Shown piece after piece: positions 17,801-26,410 of a stretch of DNA of 64,000 nt (positions are counted from its first letter, which is position 1; each line of letters starts with the position of its first letter). Source of the stretch: an uncultured Clostridia bacterium. GTDB taxonomy: Bacteria > Bacillota > Clostridia > Christensenellales > CAG-138. Both the position numbers and the translations under genes were made by a program. The notes beneath the pieces are model-generated. The model searched no databases. It was not told the origin of the DNA and saw only the letters and a list, made by a program, of their open reading frames with translations. The DNA lies in NCBI GenBank assembly GCA_934633985.1, contig CAKTYU010000003.1, positions 108,773-172,772 on the forward strand. The letters run 5' to 3'.

Positions 17801-18294
17801 GAAAACTCCTCCTCCCTGCCGAAGGCGTCCACGAGCTCGGAAAAGCCCTTTTGGGCGTAGTACCGCTCCATAAGCTCGTCCAGCGCCTCCTGCCGCAGGG
17901 CGAGGTTTTCCGCCTCCTCCCCGGCGCGGAAGGCGGGGTCGAGGCCGGCTATGTCGAAATGCCGCCTCAGTACATGGGAGCAGAAGCCGTCTATGGTGGA
18001 TATGTTCGCCCTGCCTATGGCCTCAGCCGCCGCGTAAAGCCGGGCGGCCTCGCCGCCCTGCTTCTGGGAAGCGAGGGCCGTTAGCCTGGCCTCTATGCGC
18101 TTTTTCATCTCCGCCGCCGCCGCGCGGGTAAAGGTCACCACCAGCAGGTCGTCGGGGTCCGCCCCCTCCGATATGTGCCGGGCAATGCGCTCGGTGAGCA
18201 CGGCTGTCTTGCCGCTGCCCGCCGCCGCGGAAACTATAAGGCTGCCGGGGGCCTCTATGGCCCGCCGCTGTTCCGCCGTCCAGTTAGTCGCCAT
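14860..18294 (-). CDS. addA: ATP-dependent helicase/nuclease subunit A
   Basis: The 1144-residue helicase-nuclease subunit of AddAB, which processes double-strand breaks for recombination in Gram-positive bacteria. Walker A is SAAAGSGKT near residue 32, followed by the UvrD/Rep helicase motifs (VTFTRAAAAEM, SIDEYQDCSPLQ, VGDVKQSIYGFR, LLYVAMTRA). The C-terminal nuclease has GVIDCCFIEGG and IDYKTD. I chose ATG 18294 because AAGGAGGGG lies directly upstream; it overlaps the addB end by 11 bases. A start 21 bases earlier is possible. Complete, with all motifs. Confidence 0.95.
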   Translation of the reverse strand: MATNWTAEQRRAIEAPGSLIVSAAAGSGKTAVLTERIARHISEGADPDDLLVVTFTRAAAAEMKKRIEARLTALASQKQGGEAARLYAAAEAIGRANISTIDGFCSHVLRRHFDIAGLDPAFRAGEEAENLALRQEALDELMERYYAQKGFSELVDAFGREEEFSAQFLRLYGFITAQPEPMEWLRGAIDKYDITEEELGRCPEAEEYLKGLQVQLRARMDILRARRDEIAEDYPRTAAILDEDLAQLGGALLQKSLKGYANQLSSCEFATFSMRGAEKSYSEYIKKSRDDMKRTVKKHIAAAGKPMARQARLIAGIRPLMELLYSFTGDFIELYSEKKEQAGIIDYGDMEHIALRLLRLPAVAKEYRDRFSFVSIDEYQDCSPLQNALFNALARPDNLFIVGDVKQSIYGFRMAEPAMFTERIEEFSKKGAALHLSANFRSSNEVIEGVNGIFSQIMTRETGGVDYDNNARLVHGRGGASKGGTELHIIPRSAPLDGGDAEENGEEQLLAAEAEALFAAGRIRELLNESFTDREGNVRSYKYSDIVILHASPKNVAEAWVRTLHREGIPVYAELTGGYFDAIEVQVFLNLLSVIDNPLQDIPLISVLRSPIGGFSAEELITLRSDCKEGLFYEALKAGSAMDTPLGHKAGSFLKRLQGWRAQGELYDITELIAMLLEETGFEDYVSALPGGQSRRANLEALIKNAGIYSSSGHGIRGFLRFMERARSGDSLGAAQIASANVVRLISIHKSKGLEFPAVILGGISAEFNKKSRSSVLALDSSLGIGLKAARGSSRELNLYHSAISERVWRREISERMRLLYVAMTRASEKLIMLCSFRDMERELAAGRIPVTPGTCAGAERFADWILPVLFSSPSGNPLREYLGMPPISGDRAMLCAVHPALQISALGAALPKEEYLEFTRRAIEEGPGGYAELFAWRYPYGEDTALPSKISVSQLIGNLPEIGQYPDFLRDSMAERAVSRGAAAHKLMEQLPIAKHTFASVSACLGQLTERGILTKKEAEGVYIAGIVDFFSKGLGSRMLASPRVERELAFNHRVKASSLFGAETEETLLLQGVIDCCFIEGGEWVLIDYKTDYVPRGREKQTAMSHARQLRLYKSALEELTGIPVKECWIHLLSAGESVLVQ

Positions 18295-21200
18295 TTTCCC
18301 CCTCCTTGCCGCCATTGTCCTCCGCCGCGCCTATGCGCTCAAAAAACGCCCTGTCGCTCAGGGTGCCGAACACCCGCCTTTTGCAGCCCGGTATCCTTTC
18401 GTCAAAGCCGCACACGCTGCGGTTGGCGCAGCTCTTGCAGCGGTCCGCGCCGCTTTTGAGCTTGGCGGGGGATACCTCCGCCCTGCCCTCGAATATTTCC
18501 GTCAGCGTTTCGGTGGACCTTTTCAGCGCGTAGCCTATGAGCCCCTCCAGCTTATCCCCGGGTATGACGGTCCTCGCCCCCCTGGCTATGGCGGGGCACT
18601 CCCCGCCCGCGGCGGCCTCCACCACAAGGGGGTCGCTCAACGTAAGGCCGGAAAGCCGGAAGCTCTCCATCACCTTTTTCTTTACCGCTTCCTCATTTGC
18701 GGCGGCCTCCTCTGTCTCGCTCACCACGGGGGAATCCACCTTCATATAGTACATTCCGGCGGCCCTGCGGGCCCTTTCCACCGCCCCTATCGCCGCGGCG
18801 TAAAGGGGCAATTGCAGGCTCAGGCCGTAATACAGCCTGGTGTAGCTGAACTCGCTGCCGCCGGTCTTGTAGTCGATTATCCTGTAATAGTCCTGCCCCG
18901 CTATGCTGCATCCGTCTATGCGGTCTATCCTGCCGCTTATGTAGAACCTCTCTCCGGTGGGAAGCTCCAGCGTCAGGGCGGGCAGGCCGCCCATGCCGAA
19001 GGACACCTCTGTGCTTTCGGGCATAAACCCGCCGGACCTCACCTGCCGTACTATGGCCCGGGCCGTGGCCTTGACCTTGCGTATGAGCCTCGCGCAAAGC
19101 GCCATGTTGCGGGTGCTGGAAAGCAGCACCCCGTTGTTGTGGGCGGCCATGAGGGGGGGCATTATGCCGTCGATTATCTCGTCGCAGTCCCCGTCCTCAA
19201 GGGCGCTAATATCCCGCTTCATGGCCTCCCTTACGAAGGAATCCAGCGCGCTGTGGCAGAATACGCCCTCGTCCAGCGGCCTTTCCCTGAATTCCCGCCG
19301 CTCTGTGGCCCTTAAGCCATACGTCACGAAATGGTCGAAGGGGCAGGCGTTGTAGCGTTCAAGGCGGGTGGCGGAGCCGAAGAGGGGATCGCCGTATAAT
19401 TTAAGGGAAAGCTCGTGGCCGAAGGGCTCCGGCGAGCAGCGGTAGTACAGCGCGTCCTCAAGGCCCTCGAGGGTACTTCGGTATTCCGGCTTCCCCGCGT
19501 ACCATGCGTAAAGCCGGGAAAGCCCCTCCCACGGCGTAAGGTCGTCGCCGTATGCGCGCAGCTCCCTTGCAAGGCGGGCCACTCCCCCCTTGGGGCTGAC
19601 GGGGGGCAGCGGCTCGAGGTCGGTATTTAATTTTACCCTTGGGAATATCTCCCGTATCCTCTCCAATATGGGCGCGGGAAGCGCCGCGTCCGCCCCGGCG
19701 CTCATGGTATAGGATATGTATAAAAGCTCCCTCGGCGCGGCGAGGGCGCAGTATATGTCCATGAGTTCATTCTCCGCCCTTTCCCCGCCCCGTCCCCAGG
19801 TCCTTGCGCCCATGGCGGAAAGGCGGTCCAGCTCCCTGTCGCTTATCATGCCGTCGTCGCTGAAGCTGTGGGGGAAGCTCCCCTCGTTCGCCCCCAGTAT
19901 GAACATGGCCCGGGGGCTCTTGGCCATGGTCCTGCCCAACGTGCCCAGCAGGAGCTGATCCGCCGTGGCGGGTATGGCGCTTATCTCGTATGAGTCAAAG
20001 CCCTCCTCCAGTATGGCGGCAAAGCGCCTTGCGGATACCGCGCTCTCCCCCATTATGGCGTAAAGCTGATCCAGCACCGTAAGCATGAGCCGGTACACCT
20101 GTGCGTTTTCCTCCGCAAGCTGGTGGCGGCCCTCCGCCCTGAGCCTTTCCACGAGGCCGTTTATGCTGTCGTAAAGCCCCATGCTCTCCATAAAGTCGAA
20201 GAGCGCCGCCGCCTTGTCCCTTGCGGTGGGCGCGTTTACGAAGGCGGTGTGGAACTCCTCTATCTTAGGTATTATAAGCCCCCGTACCTTTTCGGGTATC
20301 TCCTGATCGAAGGTCTTTTTAAAGCCCGCGCCGCCTGTTCCACGCTGGAGGGCATAATTTTCAAACAGGTCTATGTCGCCGCCCTCCGCCCCCGCGAGGC
20401 CGGTGCGGAGCATATCCATTATATAATTCAGGCTGTATCCCCGGTTTACGCACTTGAGCGCCGACAGCACCAGCCGCGGCGCGCCGTATGCGGAGAGCTT
20501 GCGCGCCCCGTCGCTGAAGCAGGGTATGCCCCGCCGCTGCATTGAGCGCAAAAGCTGCAGCTCGTATGCCGGGTCCGCCGCTATCACCGCCATGTCGCGG
20601 TAGCGCATGCCGCCCTGGGCGCACCGCAATACCGCCTCCGCCGCCATCTCGCACTCCGCGCTCACAGAAGTGGCGGCGGCTATACGCAGCGACGGGGCCT
20701 CGCCGCCGTATATCTTATAGGGATAGGCGAATACCTCGGCTTCAAGATGGGCGAGGGCGGGGTCGGCCTGCCGCTTCGAATTGCCCTCGGGAAGCCGTAT
20801 GACGCTTATCTCGCAGCCGTTTTCCCGCGCCGCATTGTAAAGTCGGGCATAGGCCCTGCGCTTGGGCGCGAACAGCTTGGCGTCCCGCCCCTCTTCAGGG
20901 TCCATGCGCAATGATATGTACATGCTCTCCGCGTGCAGCGTCATGGCCGCCATGAGGTGATAAAGCTGGTCTGTGAGCAGGTCGAAGTCGTCTATCACTA
21001 CCTCCGCCCCCGCTATGGGCGAGGAGGGCAGGCTGTCTATGAGCGCTGCAAACATATCCTCGCTGTCCATATAGCGGCCGGAAATATAGCCCTCCGTCTC
21101 GCCGTAAAGCAGCGCAAGCTCGGTGAGCTTGCGGGAAAGCAGGGTATCCTCCCCCGCCTTTTCCGCCCCGTCGAGCAGGTCGGCGGGCGTCACCTCATAC

Positions 21201-21580
21201 CGCTTGCAGGCGGTAAACAGCTCGCAGAGCCGCTCGGAAAACCCCGGCCTGTCCTTTACCCGGGCGAAAACGCTCAGCCTGCTGCCCTGCTCGTTTACCG
21301 TCTTGCGTATGGCCATGCGCCGCCCCTGCCGGGAAAGGAAGCCCAGATAGCTGCCCTCCAGAGTCTTTTCCGCAAGTGAGGAGAAGGAGTATACCTCTAT
21401 ATCCATAAGGCCGCCCAGCTCCGAGGCAAGCTGCCGCTCCGTCTCGAAGGTGAACTGCTCGGGCACTATCACCACCACCCGGCGGCCCTCATGCAGCGCC
21501 TCGCCTATGCGGCTGTGCAGCCGCCTCGTCTTGCCGGAGCCGGCGCGCCCCAGCAGGAACGTCACCCGGGCCGGCGTCAT
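18284..21580 (-). CDS. addB: ATP-dependent nuclease subunit B
   Basis: The 1098-residue partner of AddA. It keeps a P-loop near the N-terminus (LLGRAGSGKT, residues 9-18) and a C-terminal nuclease domain with GRIDRID and IDYKTG. The four Fe-S cysteines are visible: one in RYNACPFDHF and three in CKSCANRSVC, as in Bacillus AddB. Its start codon overlaps the thpR stop (ATGA), with AGGGAGAAG as ribosome site, so the two are translationally coupled. Together with addA it forms the nuclease that stops at Chi-like sites. Confidence 0.95.
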   Translation of the reverse strand: MTPARVTFLLGRAGSGKTRRLHSRIGEALHEGRRVVVIVPEQFTFETERQLASELGGLMDIEVYSFSSLAEKTLEGSYLGFLSRQGRRMAIRKTVNEQGSRLSVFARVKDRPGFSERLCELFTACKRYEVTPADLLDGAEKAGEDTLLSRKLTELALLYGETEGYISGRYMDSEDMFAALIDSLPSSPIAGAEVVIDDFDLLTDQLYHLMAAMTLHAESMYISLRMDPEEGRDAKLFAPKRRAYARLYNAARENGCEISVIRLPEGNSKRQADPALAHLEAEVFAYPYKIYGGEAPSLRIAAATSVSAECEMAAEAVLRCAQGGMRYRDMAVIAADPAYELQLLRSMQRRGIPCFSDGARKLSAYGAPRLVLSALKCVNRGYSLNYIMDMLRTGLAGAEGGDIDLFENYALQRGTGGAGFKKTFDQEIPEKVRGLIIPKIEEFHTAFVNAPTARDKAAALFDFMESMGLYDSINGLVERLRAEGRHQLAEENAQVYRLMLTVLDQLYAIMGESAVSARRFAAILEEGFDSYEISAIPATADQLLLGTLGRTMAKSPRAMFILGANEGSFPHSFSDDGMISDRELDRLSAMGARTWGRGGERAENELMDIYCALAAPRELLYISYTMSAGADAALPAPILERIREIFPRVKLNTDLEPLPPVSPKGGVARLARELRAYGDDLTPWEGLSRLYAWYAGKPEYRSTLEGLEDALYYRCSPEPFGHELSLKLYGDPLFGSATRLERYNACPFDHFVTYGLRATERREFRERPLDEGVFCHSALDSFVREAMKRDISALEDGDCDEIIDGIMPPLMAAHNNGVLLSSTRNMALCARLIRKVKATARAIVRQVRSGGFMPESTEVSFGMGGLPALTLELPTGERFYISGRIDRIDGCSIAGQDYYRIIDYKTGGSEFSYTRLYYGLSLQLPLYAAAIGAVERARRAAGMYYMKVDSPVVSETEEAAANEEAVKKKVMESFRLSGLTLSDPLVVEAAAGGECPAIARGARTVIPGDKLEGLIGYALKRSTETLTEIFEGRAEVSPAKLKSGADRCKSCANRSVCGFDERIPGCKRRVFGTLSDRAFFERIGAAEDNGGKEGENGD

Positions 21581-22116
21581 AGCTTCTCCCTGTGCAGGGG
21601 TATGTACACCATCTCGCCCTTTTCCCGGCGGCTCTCAAAAAGGGTTATGGCCTGCACGGTAAGGGAGGCGTTGGCCCTGACGCTGTTTTTAAGCTCCATT
21701 GCGGTGAGGTCGTCCTGCTCAACGCTGCGCCCGAGGGTGATATGCGGCACGAACCTCTTGCGCTCCCGGGAAAAGCCCCTGTCGTACAGCGCGGATTCCA
21801 GGGATTCGTGCATGGCGGTAAGCTCGTCCAGCTCCCCCAGCACCTCCATCACGGCGGTGCGCCCCCGGCTGCCCTTTTCAAGGCTGGTATATCTGCCGAG
21901 GTGCAGCGTAAAGGGGCGTATGCCCCGCACAGCCTCCCCCATGGCGGCGGCGGCGCCCGCTATATCGTCGCTTTCCCCTATGAAATGCAGCGTTATGTGG
22001 AAGTTGTCCTGGGGCACGAACCTGCCGCCGCAGGACATGCCCTTTACCTCCTTCTGTATCCTCGCAAGCTCCGCCTTAAAGGAGCGGGGCAGGTCTATTG
22101 CTATAAAAAGGCGCAT
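21577..22116 (-). CDS. thpR: RNA 2',3'-cyclic phosphodiesterase (LigT/ThpR)
   Basis: A 179-residue 2H-phosphoesterase. The two catalytic HxTx motifs are HITLHFIGE near residue 42 and HITLGRS near 125; the N-terminus MRLFIAIDLP is typical. The family opens 2',3'-cyclic phosphates on RNA. It is the first gene of a three-gene operon with addB and addA (4-base overlap with addB). Co-transcription with a recombination nuclease suggests only shared regulation; a functional link is not shown. Confidence 0.9.
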   Translation of the reverse strand: MRLFIAIDLPRSFKAELARIQKEVKGMSCGGRFVPQDNFHITLHFIGESDDIAGAAAAMGEAVRGIRPFTLHLGRYTSLEKGSRGRTAVMEVLGELDELTAMHESLESALYDRGFSRERKRFVPHITLGRSVEQDDLTAMELKNSVRANASLTVQAITLFESRREKGEMVYIPLHREKL

Positions 22117-22169
22117 TATACATATCCTCCGTATATTTTTCAGCTTAATGATACCATAATTCGCGTACT

Positions 22170-22390
22170 AAAAAAAGGACGGCGGGGAGCCGTCCCTGAA
22201 GTCTGTCGAAAAAACTTGGGGTTGTTAAGGGGCCGCAGCCCCTTAAGTTAATTCCGGCTTTGACGACATGTGCGTCAAAACGGATAAAAACCGAAGGTTT
22301 TTCTTCTCTGCGGGTTTTGCCGCCCGGGAACGAATGTGAGAGGCAAAACCCGAAAAAACTCGCAAAAGTGGTCTTGCCACTTTTGCGAAA
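22170..22390 (-). repeat. Multi-hairpin terminator repeat, copy 1 (full form)
   Basis: Read on the minus strand, directly after yitT: hairpin H1 CGCAAAAGTGG/CCACTTTTGCG (22361-22387) followed by AGTTTTTTCGGG, a rho-independent terminator; inverted pair CGGGTTTTGCC/GGCAAAACCCG (22311-22321, 22342-22352); TTTGACG/CGTCAAA (22259-22279); H2 AAGGGGC/GCCCCTT (22227-22244); conserved CTGTCGAAAA (22203-22212); H3 GGACGGC/GCCGTCC (22177-22195) with seven T. A shorter copy lies at 60710-60838 in the same orientation, also directly after a gene. Nothing in it is coding. Confidence 0.85.
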
Positions 22391-22397
22391 CTCTAAT

Positions 22398-23276
22398 TTA
22401 TACCTTATGTATGAAGTTGCCGTTTATGTATACGTTGCTGGTGGCGATTATGAACGCCTTGGGGTCTACGCCCTTCACTATGCGCTCAAGCTGCTCCAGC
22501 TCGTAGCGGTTTATGCAGGTGCAGAGCACCGCGGTGGGCTCGTTGGTGTATGCGCCGTAGCCGTCCCAGCGGGTGACGCCGCGCCCGGTCTCCTGCATTA
22601 TGCGCTGGGGAATGGCGTTGTCCCTGTATTTGGTGAATATGAGCGCCTGCATGTTGATGCTCTGCTGGTGCATCCTGTCCAGTATGAGGCTGGAAAACAC
22701 CATGTAAAGCACGCTGTACACCACCACGGAGAAGTCATAGCGGAAGAAGCACATCACAAAGAGCAGTATGTTCGCCAGTATGGTAAACTTGCCCACCTGA
22801 AGGCCGGTCTTTTTGGCTATGTGCATGGCAAGCATATCCAGGCCGCCCACGGTGCAGCCGCAGGTTATGACCATCCCGTCGCCCACGCCCACGCAAACGC
22901 TGCCTATCAGCACGCAGGTGAGCCTGTCGTTTATCACGGGGGCGGAGGGCACGGGTATGAAGGCTGTGGTCAGGGAGAACACCGCGGTAAATACCAGGGT
23001 GCGCAAAAAGAAGCTGCGCCCGAGGCCCTTGAAGGTGATTATGAATATGGGTATGCTCAACGCATAGTAGATCACGCCCGCGAGGTCTATATTGCTCAGC
23101 GTTATGCCGTAATCCTCCACCAGCACGGACCTTAAAAACTGGGAGTAGCCCACAAGGCCGGTGGTGTAGAAGTTCCAGGGGGTAGTGAATACGTTTATGC
23201 CTATGGACATTATGATGCAGCCCAGGGTGGCTATTATCATACGGCCGGTAAAGGTACGCAAGGTATTGTTGTACAT
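22398..23276 (-). CDS. YitT-family membrane protein
   Basis: A 292-residue integral membrane protein of the YitT/DUF161 family with about five or six membrane segments in the first ~200 residues (for example TLGCIIMSIGINVFTTP and DGMVITCGCTVGGLDMLAM) and a soluble C-terminal DUF2179 domain (AVLCTCINRYELEQLERIV). The family is widespread in Firmicutes; its transport role is not established. RBS GGGAGGAATT. It is divergent from the KDPG aldolase gene, with a large palindrome between them. Confidence 0.85.
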   Translation of the reverse strand: MYNNTLRTFTGRMIIATLGCIIMSIGINVFTTPWNFYTTGLVGYSQFLRSVLVEDYGITLSNIDLAGVIYYALSIPIFIITFKGLGRSFFLRTLVFTAVFSLTTAFIPVPSAPVINDRLTCVLIGSVCVGVGDGMVITCGCTVGGLDMLAMHIAKKTGLQVGKFTILANILLFVMCFFRYDFSVVVYSVLYMVFSSLILDRMHQQSINMQALIFTKYRDNAIPQRIMQETGRGVTRWDGYGAYTNEPTAVLCTCINRYELEQLERIVKGVDPKAFIIATSNVYINGNFIHKV

Positions 23277-23415
23277 ACGTTAAATTCCTCCCAATCTACG
23301 GGTTATATCCGGGGGCCCCTCCGGCAAACAGGGTACATTATAACCCTTGCCATTCTGGATTTCAATAGCCAAGCGCCCTTTCCCCATCTTTTTCTTATTA
23401 AGCTCCCCGCCGCCG

Positions 23416-23443
23416 CTAAACAGGCTATGCATAGCCTATTTAG
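23416..23443. promoter_or_regulatory. 28-bp near-perfect palindrome, candidate operator
   Basis: CTAAA, one mismatch, AGGCTATG / CATAGCCT, one mismatch, TTTAG. The core 16 bases (23422-23437) are a perfect palindrome. It lies 9 bases upstream of the -35 of the aldolase promoter and between divergent genes. Confidence 0.6.
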
Positions 23444-23451
23444 CCCTGCCG

Positions 23452-23481
23452 CTGACAATCCCCCGCCCTTCGTGGTATAAT
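23452..23481 (+). promoter_or_regulatory. Promoter of the KDPG aldolase gene
   Basis: CTGACA at 23452-23457, 18-base spacer, TATAAT at 23476-23481, 54 bases before the start codon. Confidence 0.65.
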
Positions 23482-23534
23482 AAAAAATACCGGCGGATGT
23501 GCCGGAAGCCTAAAAACGGAAAGGGAAGCATGGT

Positions 23535-24194
23535 ATGTGCCATAAGGAATTACTTTCCCTGCTGAGGCAGGATAAGCTCATAGCCATATGCCGGGGGGCG
23601 GAGGGGGATACCCTTTTGAGCCTCGCCGCGGCAATACGCGCCGGAGGGATACGCTTCATAGAGGTGACCTTCCAGCAGGAGCGGGAGGACTGCACGGAGC
23701 TCGCCCAAAGGAGCATAAGCGCCCTGTGCGGCATACAGGGCGTCATACCCGGGGCGGGGACGGTGCTTTGCGCCGGTCAGGTGCGGGCCGCGCATGAGGC
23801 GGGGGCAAAATATATAGTCTCGCCCAACACAGACCCCGCCGTGATAGCGGAAGCTAAGCGCTTAGGGCTTATATCCATACCCGGCGCACTCACCCCCAGC
23901 GAGATAATGGCGGCCCACAACGCCGGGGCCGACCTCGTCAAGCTCTTCCCCGCGGCTGCCATGGGGCTTAAATACTTCAAGGATATACGCGCCCCCCTTT
24001 CGCACATCGGCCTTGTGGCCACGGCGGGCATAACCCTGGATAACCTGGGGGACTACCTGAAGGCCGGGGCCTTCGCCGCGGGCATAAGCAGCCCCCTTTG
24101 CAACAAGGGCCTCATGGGGGCGGGGGACTTTGCCGAGATAACCCGCCGGGCAAGGGCGTTCTATAACGCGGCCCACCCCGCGGCAAGCGCCTGA
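23535..24194 (+). CDS. eda: KDPG/KHG aldolase
   Basis: A 219-residue class I aldolase that splits 2-keto-3-deoxy-6-phosphogluconate (or 4-hydroxy-2-oxoglutarate) into pyruvate and an aldehyde. Key features are IEVTFQ with the catalytic Glu, GAGTVL, and the Schiff-base lysine in DLVKLFPAAAMG; ATAGITLDNLGDYLKAGA binds phosphate. RBS AAAGGGAAG. No kinase or dehydratase of the Entner-Doudoroff or uronate route is nearby, so the true substrate is open. A promoter and a palindromic operator upstream suggest dedicated control. Confidence 0.9.
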   Translation: MCHKELLSLLRQDKLIAICRGAEGDTLLSLAAAIRAGGIRFIEVTFQQEREDCTELAQRSISALCGIQGVIPGAGTVLCAGQVRAAHEAGAKYIVSPNTDPAVIAEAKRLGLISIPGALTPSEIMAAHNAGADLVKLFPAAAMGLKYFKDIRAPLSHIGLVATAGITLDNLGDYLKAGAFAAGISSPLCNKGLMGAGDFAEITRRARAFYNAAHPAASA

Positions 24195-24230
24195 GCGCGC
24201 CAAAATACTTTTTTAAGAAACGGGAAAAAT

Positions 24231-26360
24231 ATGCAGAACACAGCCGAGATACTTTCAAAGGAGCTGAACGAGACCCTTCCCCACGTTCAAAACGTCATAG
24301 AGCTTTTGGACGGGGGCAACACAGTGCCCTTCATAGCCCGCTACCGCAAGGAGCTTCACGGCAGCATGGACGACCAGCAGATACGCAGGCTGGCGGACAG
24401 GCTCGCCTACCTAAGGAACCTCGACGCGAGGCGGGGGGAGATAATGCAGAGCATAGCCTCCCAGGAAAAGCTCACCGGCGAGCTTTCCGCAAGGCTGGAG
24501 GCCGCCGCCACATTGGCGGAGCTTGAGGATCTTTACAGGCCCTACAAGCCGAAGCGCACCACGAGGGCTTCCATAGCAAAGGAAAAGGGGCTTATGCCCC
24601 TTGCTGCAAAGCTTCTCATGCAGGAGCCTGCCGCAGACCCCGTAAGCCTTGCGGAAAAATACATAAGCCCCGAAAAGGGCGTAAACACTGCCGACGAAGC
24701 CCTATCGGGCGCACGCGACATAATCGCCGAGCGGCTGTCGGATTCCGCCGACATACGCCGCCACATAAAGGAGCTTGCCCACGGTGCAGGAGCCATAACC
24801 GCGTCAAGGGCGGTGGACGCGCCGGAGGACAACGGGGTATACGATATGTACTTCGACTTTTCCGAGGCCCTCTCCGCAATACCCGGATACCGGGTGCTTG
24901 CCATAAACCGGGGCGAAAAGGAGGGCGTTTTAAAGGCCGCCGTAAATATACCGGAGGAAGGCGCCCTCCGCATAGTGGCGGGCAGCGTGGTGCGCGGCAG
25001 CGGCCCCTGCTCGAGGCAGGTGGAGGCCGCGGCAAGGGACGCCTGGAGCAGGCTGATATATCCCTCCGTCGCCCGTGAGCTGCGCTCCATGCTGACGGAC
25101 GCCGCCAGCGAGCAGGCCATAGCCACCTTTGCGGTGAACCTCAAGCCGCTGCTCATGCAGCCGCCGGTGAAGGGCATGGTCACCATGGGGCTGGATCCGG
25201 GCTACCGCACGGGCTGCAAGGTGGCGGTGGTGGACGAGACCGGCAAGGTGCTGGATACCGCGGTCATATACCCCGCGCCGCCCCACAATAAAACAGCCGA
25301 GGCGGAGCGCATAGTAACGGCGCTTATAAAAAAGCACAACGTAAGGGTCATATCCATAGGCAACGGCACCGCCGGGCGCGAAACGGAGAAATTCGCCGCG
25401 GAGGCCCTGAAGGGTACGGACGTAAAGTACGTGATAGTCAGCGAGGCGGGGGCTTCGGTATACTCCGCCAGCAAGCTGGGGGCGGAGGAATTCCCGGATT
25501 ACGACGTGTCGCTTCGGAGCGCAGTTTCCATAGCGCGAAGATTGCAGGACCCATTGGCGGAGCTCGTGAAGATAGACCCCAAGAGCATAGGCGTGGGCCA
25601 GTATCAACACGATATGCCCCAAAAGCGGCTGGACGAAACGCTGGAGGGGGTGGTGGAGGACTGCGTGAACAGCGTAGGCGTTGACCTTAACACCGCATCG
25701 GTGTCCCTCCTTTCCCACGTTTCCGGCATAAACTCCGCCGTGGCTAAGAACATAGTGGCCTACCGCGAGGCCGAAGGAGCCTTTCACAGCCGCAGGGAGC
25801 TTTTGAAGGTGCCCAAGCTGGGCGCAAAGGCATATGAGCAGTGCGCGGGCTTTTTGCGGGTGCCGGAAAGCGCCGAAATGCTGGACAACACCGCCGTCCA
25901 CCCGGAGAGCTACAAGGCGGCCAGGGCGCTGCTGCTCCTGTGCGGCGGCGATATATCAAGGCTTGATGATGAGCTTAAAAGGATAGGCATGGGCAGGGCC
26001 GCGGAGGAATGCGGCATAGGCGTGCCCACGCTGAAGGACATACTTTCCGAGCTGAAAAAACCGGGGCGCGACCCCCGGGACGAGCTGCCAAAGCCGCTGC
26101 TCCGCAGCGACGTTATGGAGATGGGCGACCTTGCGCCCGGCATGGAGCTTACGGGCACCGTGCGCAACATAGTGGACTTCGGCGCGTTCGTAGATATAGG
26201 GGTGCATCAGGACGGCCTCGTACACATATCCAGGATATGCGACAGGTTCATACGCCACCCCAGCGAGGTATTAAAGCCCGGGGACATAGTGACCGTATGG
26301 GTGCTTGAGGTGGATCAGAAGAAAAAACGCATAAGCCTGACGATGAAAAAGCCGCAGTAA
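24231..26360 (+). CDS. tex: Transcription accessory protein Tex (S1 RNA-binding)
   Basis: A 709-residue nucleic-acid-binding protein. In order: Tex N-terminal helical region (VPFIARYRKEL), YqgF-like RNase H fold (MGLDPGYRTGCKVAVVDETG near residue 320), helix-hairpin-helix repeats (NTASVSLLSHVSGINSAVA), and a C-terminal S1 domain (GTVRNIVDFGAFVDIGVHQDG). The length is slightly below the usual 720-770. It is a general factor affecting transcription or RNA quality. It begins 36 bases after eda and ends at a terminator shared with gltX. Confidence 0.93.
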   Translation: MQNTAEILSKELNETLPHVQNVIELLDGGNTVPFIARYRKELHGSMDDQQIRRLADRLAYLRNLDARRGEIMQSIASQEKLTGELSARLEAAATLAELEDLYRPYKPKRTTRASIAKEKGLMPLAAKLLMQEPAADPVSLAEKYISPEKGVNTADEALSGARDIIAERLSDSADIRRHIKELAHGAGAITASRAVDAPEDNGVYDMYFDFSEALSAIPGYRVLAINRGEKEGVLKAAVNIPEEGALRIVAGSVVRGSGPCSRQVEAAARDAWSRLIYPSVARELRSMLTDAASEQAIATFAVNLKPLLMQPPVKGMVTMGLDPGYRTGCKVAVVDETGKVLDTAVIYPAPPHNKTAEAERIVTALIKKHNVRVISIGNGTAGRETEKFAAEALKGTDVKYVIVSEAGASVYSASKLGAEEFPDYDVSLRSAVSIARRLQDPLAELVKIDPKSIGVGQYQHDMPQKRLDETLEGVVEDCVNSVGVDLNTASVSLLSHVSGINSAVAKNIVAYREAEGAFHSRRELLKVPKLGAKAYEQCAGFLRVPESAEMLDNTAVHPESYKAARALLLLCGGDISRLDDELKRIGMGRAAEECGIGVPTLKDILSELKKPGRDPRDELPKPLLRSDVMEMGDLAPGMELTGTVRNIVDFGAFVDIGVHQDGLVHISRICDRFIRHPSEVLKPGDIVTVWVLEVDQKKKRISLTMKKPQ

Positions 26361-26368
26361 AATAATAA

Positions 26369-26400
26369 AAAAGGAACGGCAAAAAAGCCGTTCCTTTTGA
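26369..26400. terminator. Bidirectional terminator between tex and gltX
   Basis: GGAACGGC / GCCGTTCC with a six-A loop, TTTT on the + side and a run of A before the stem serving the convergent gltX. Confidence 0.85.
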
Positions 26401-26410
26401 GTTTGTTTTT

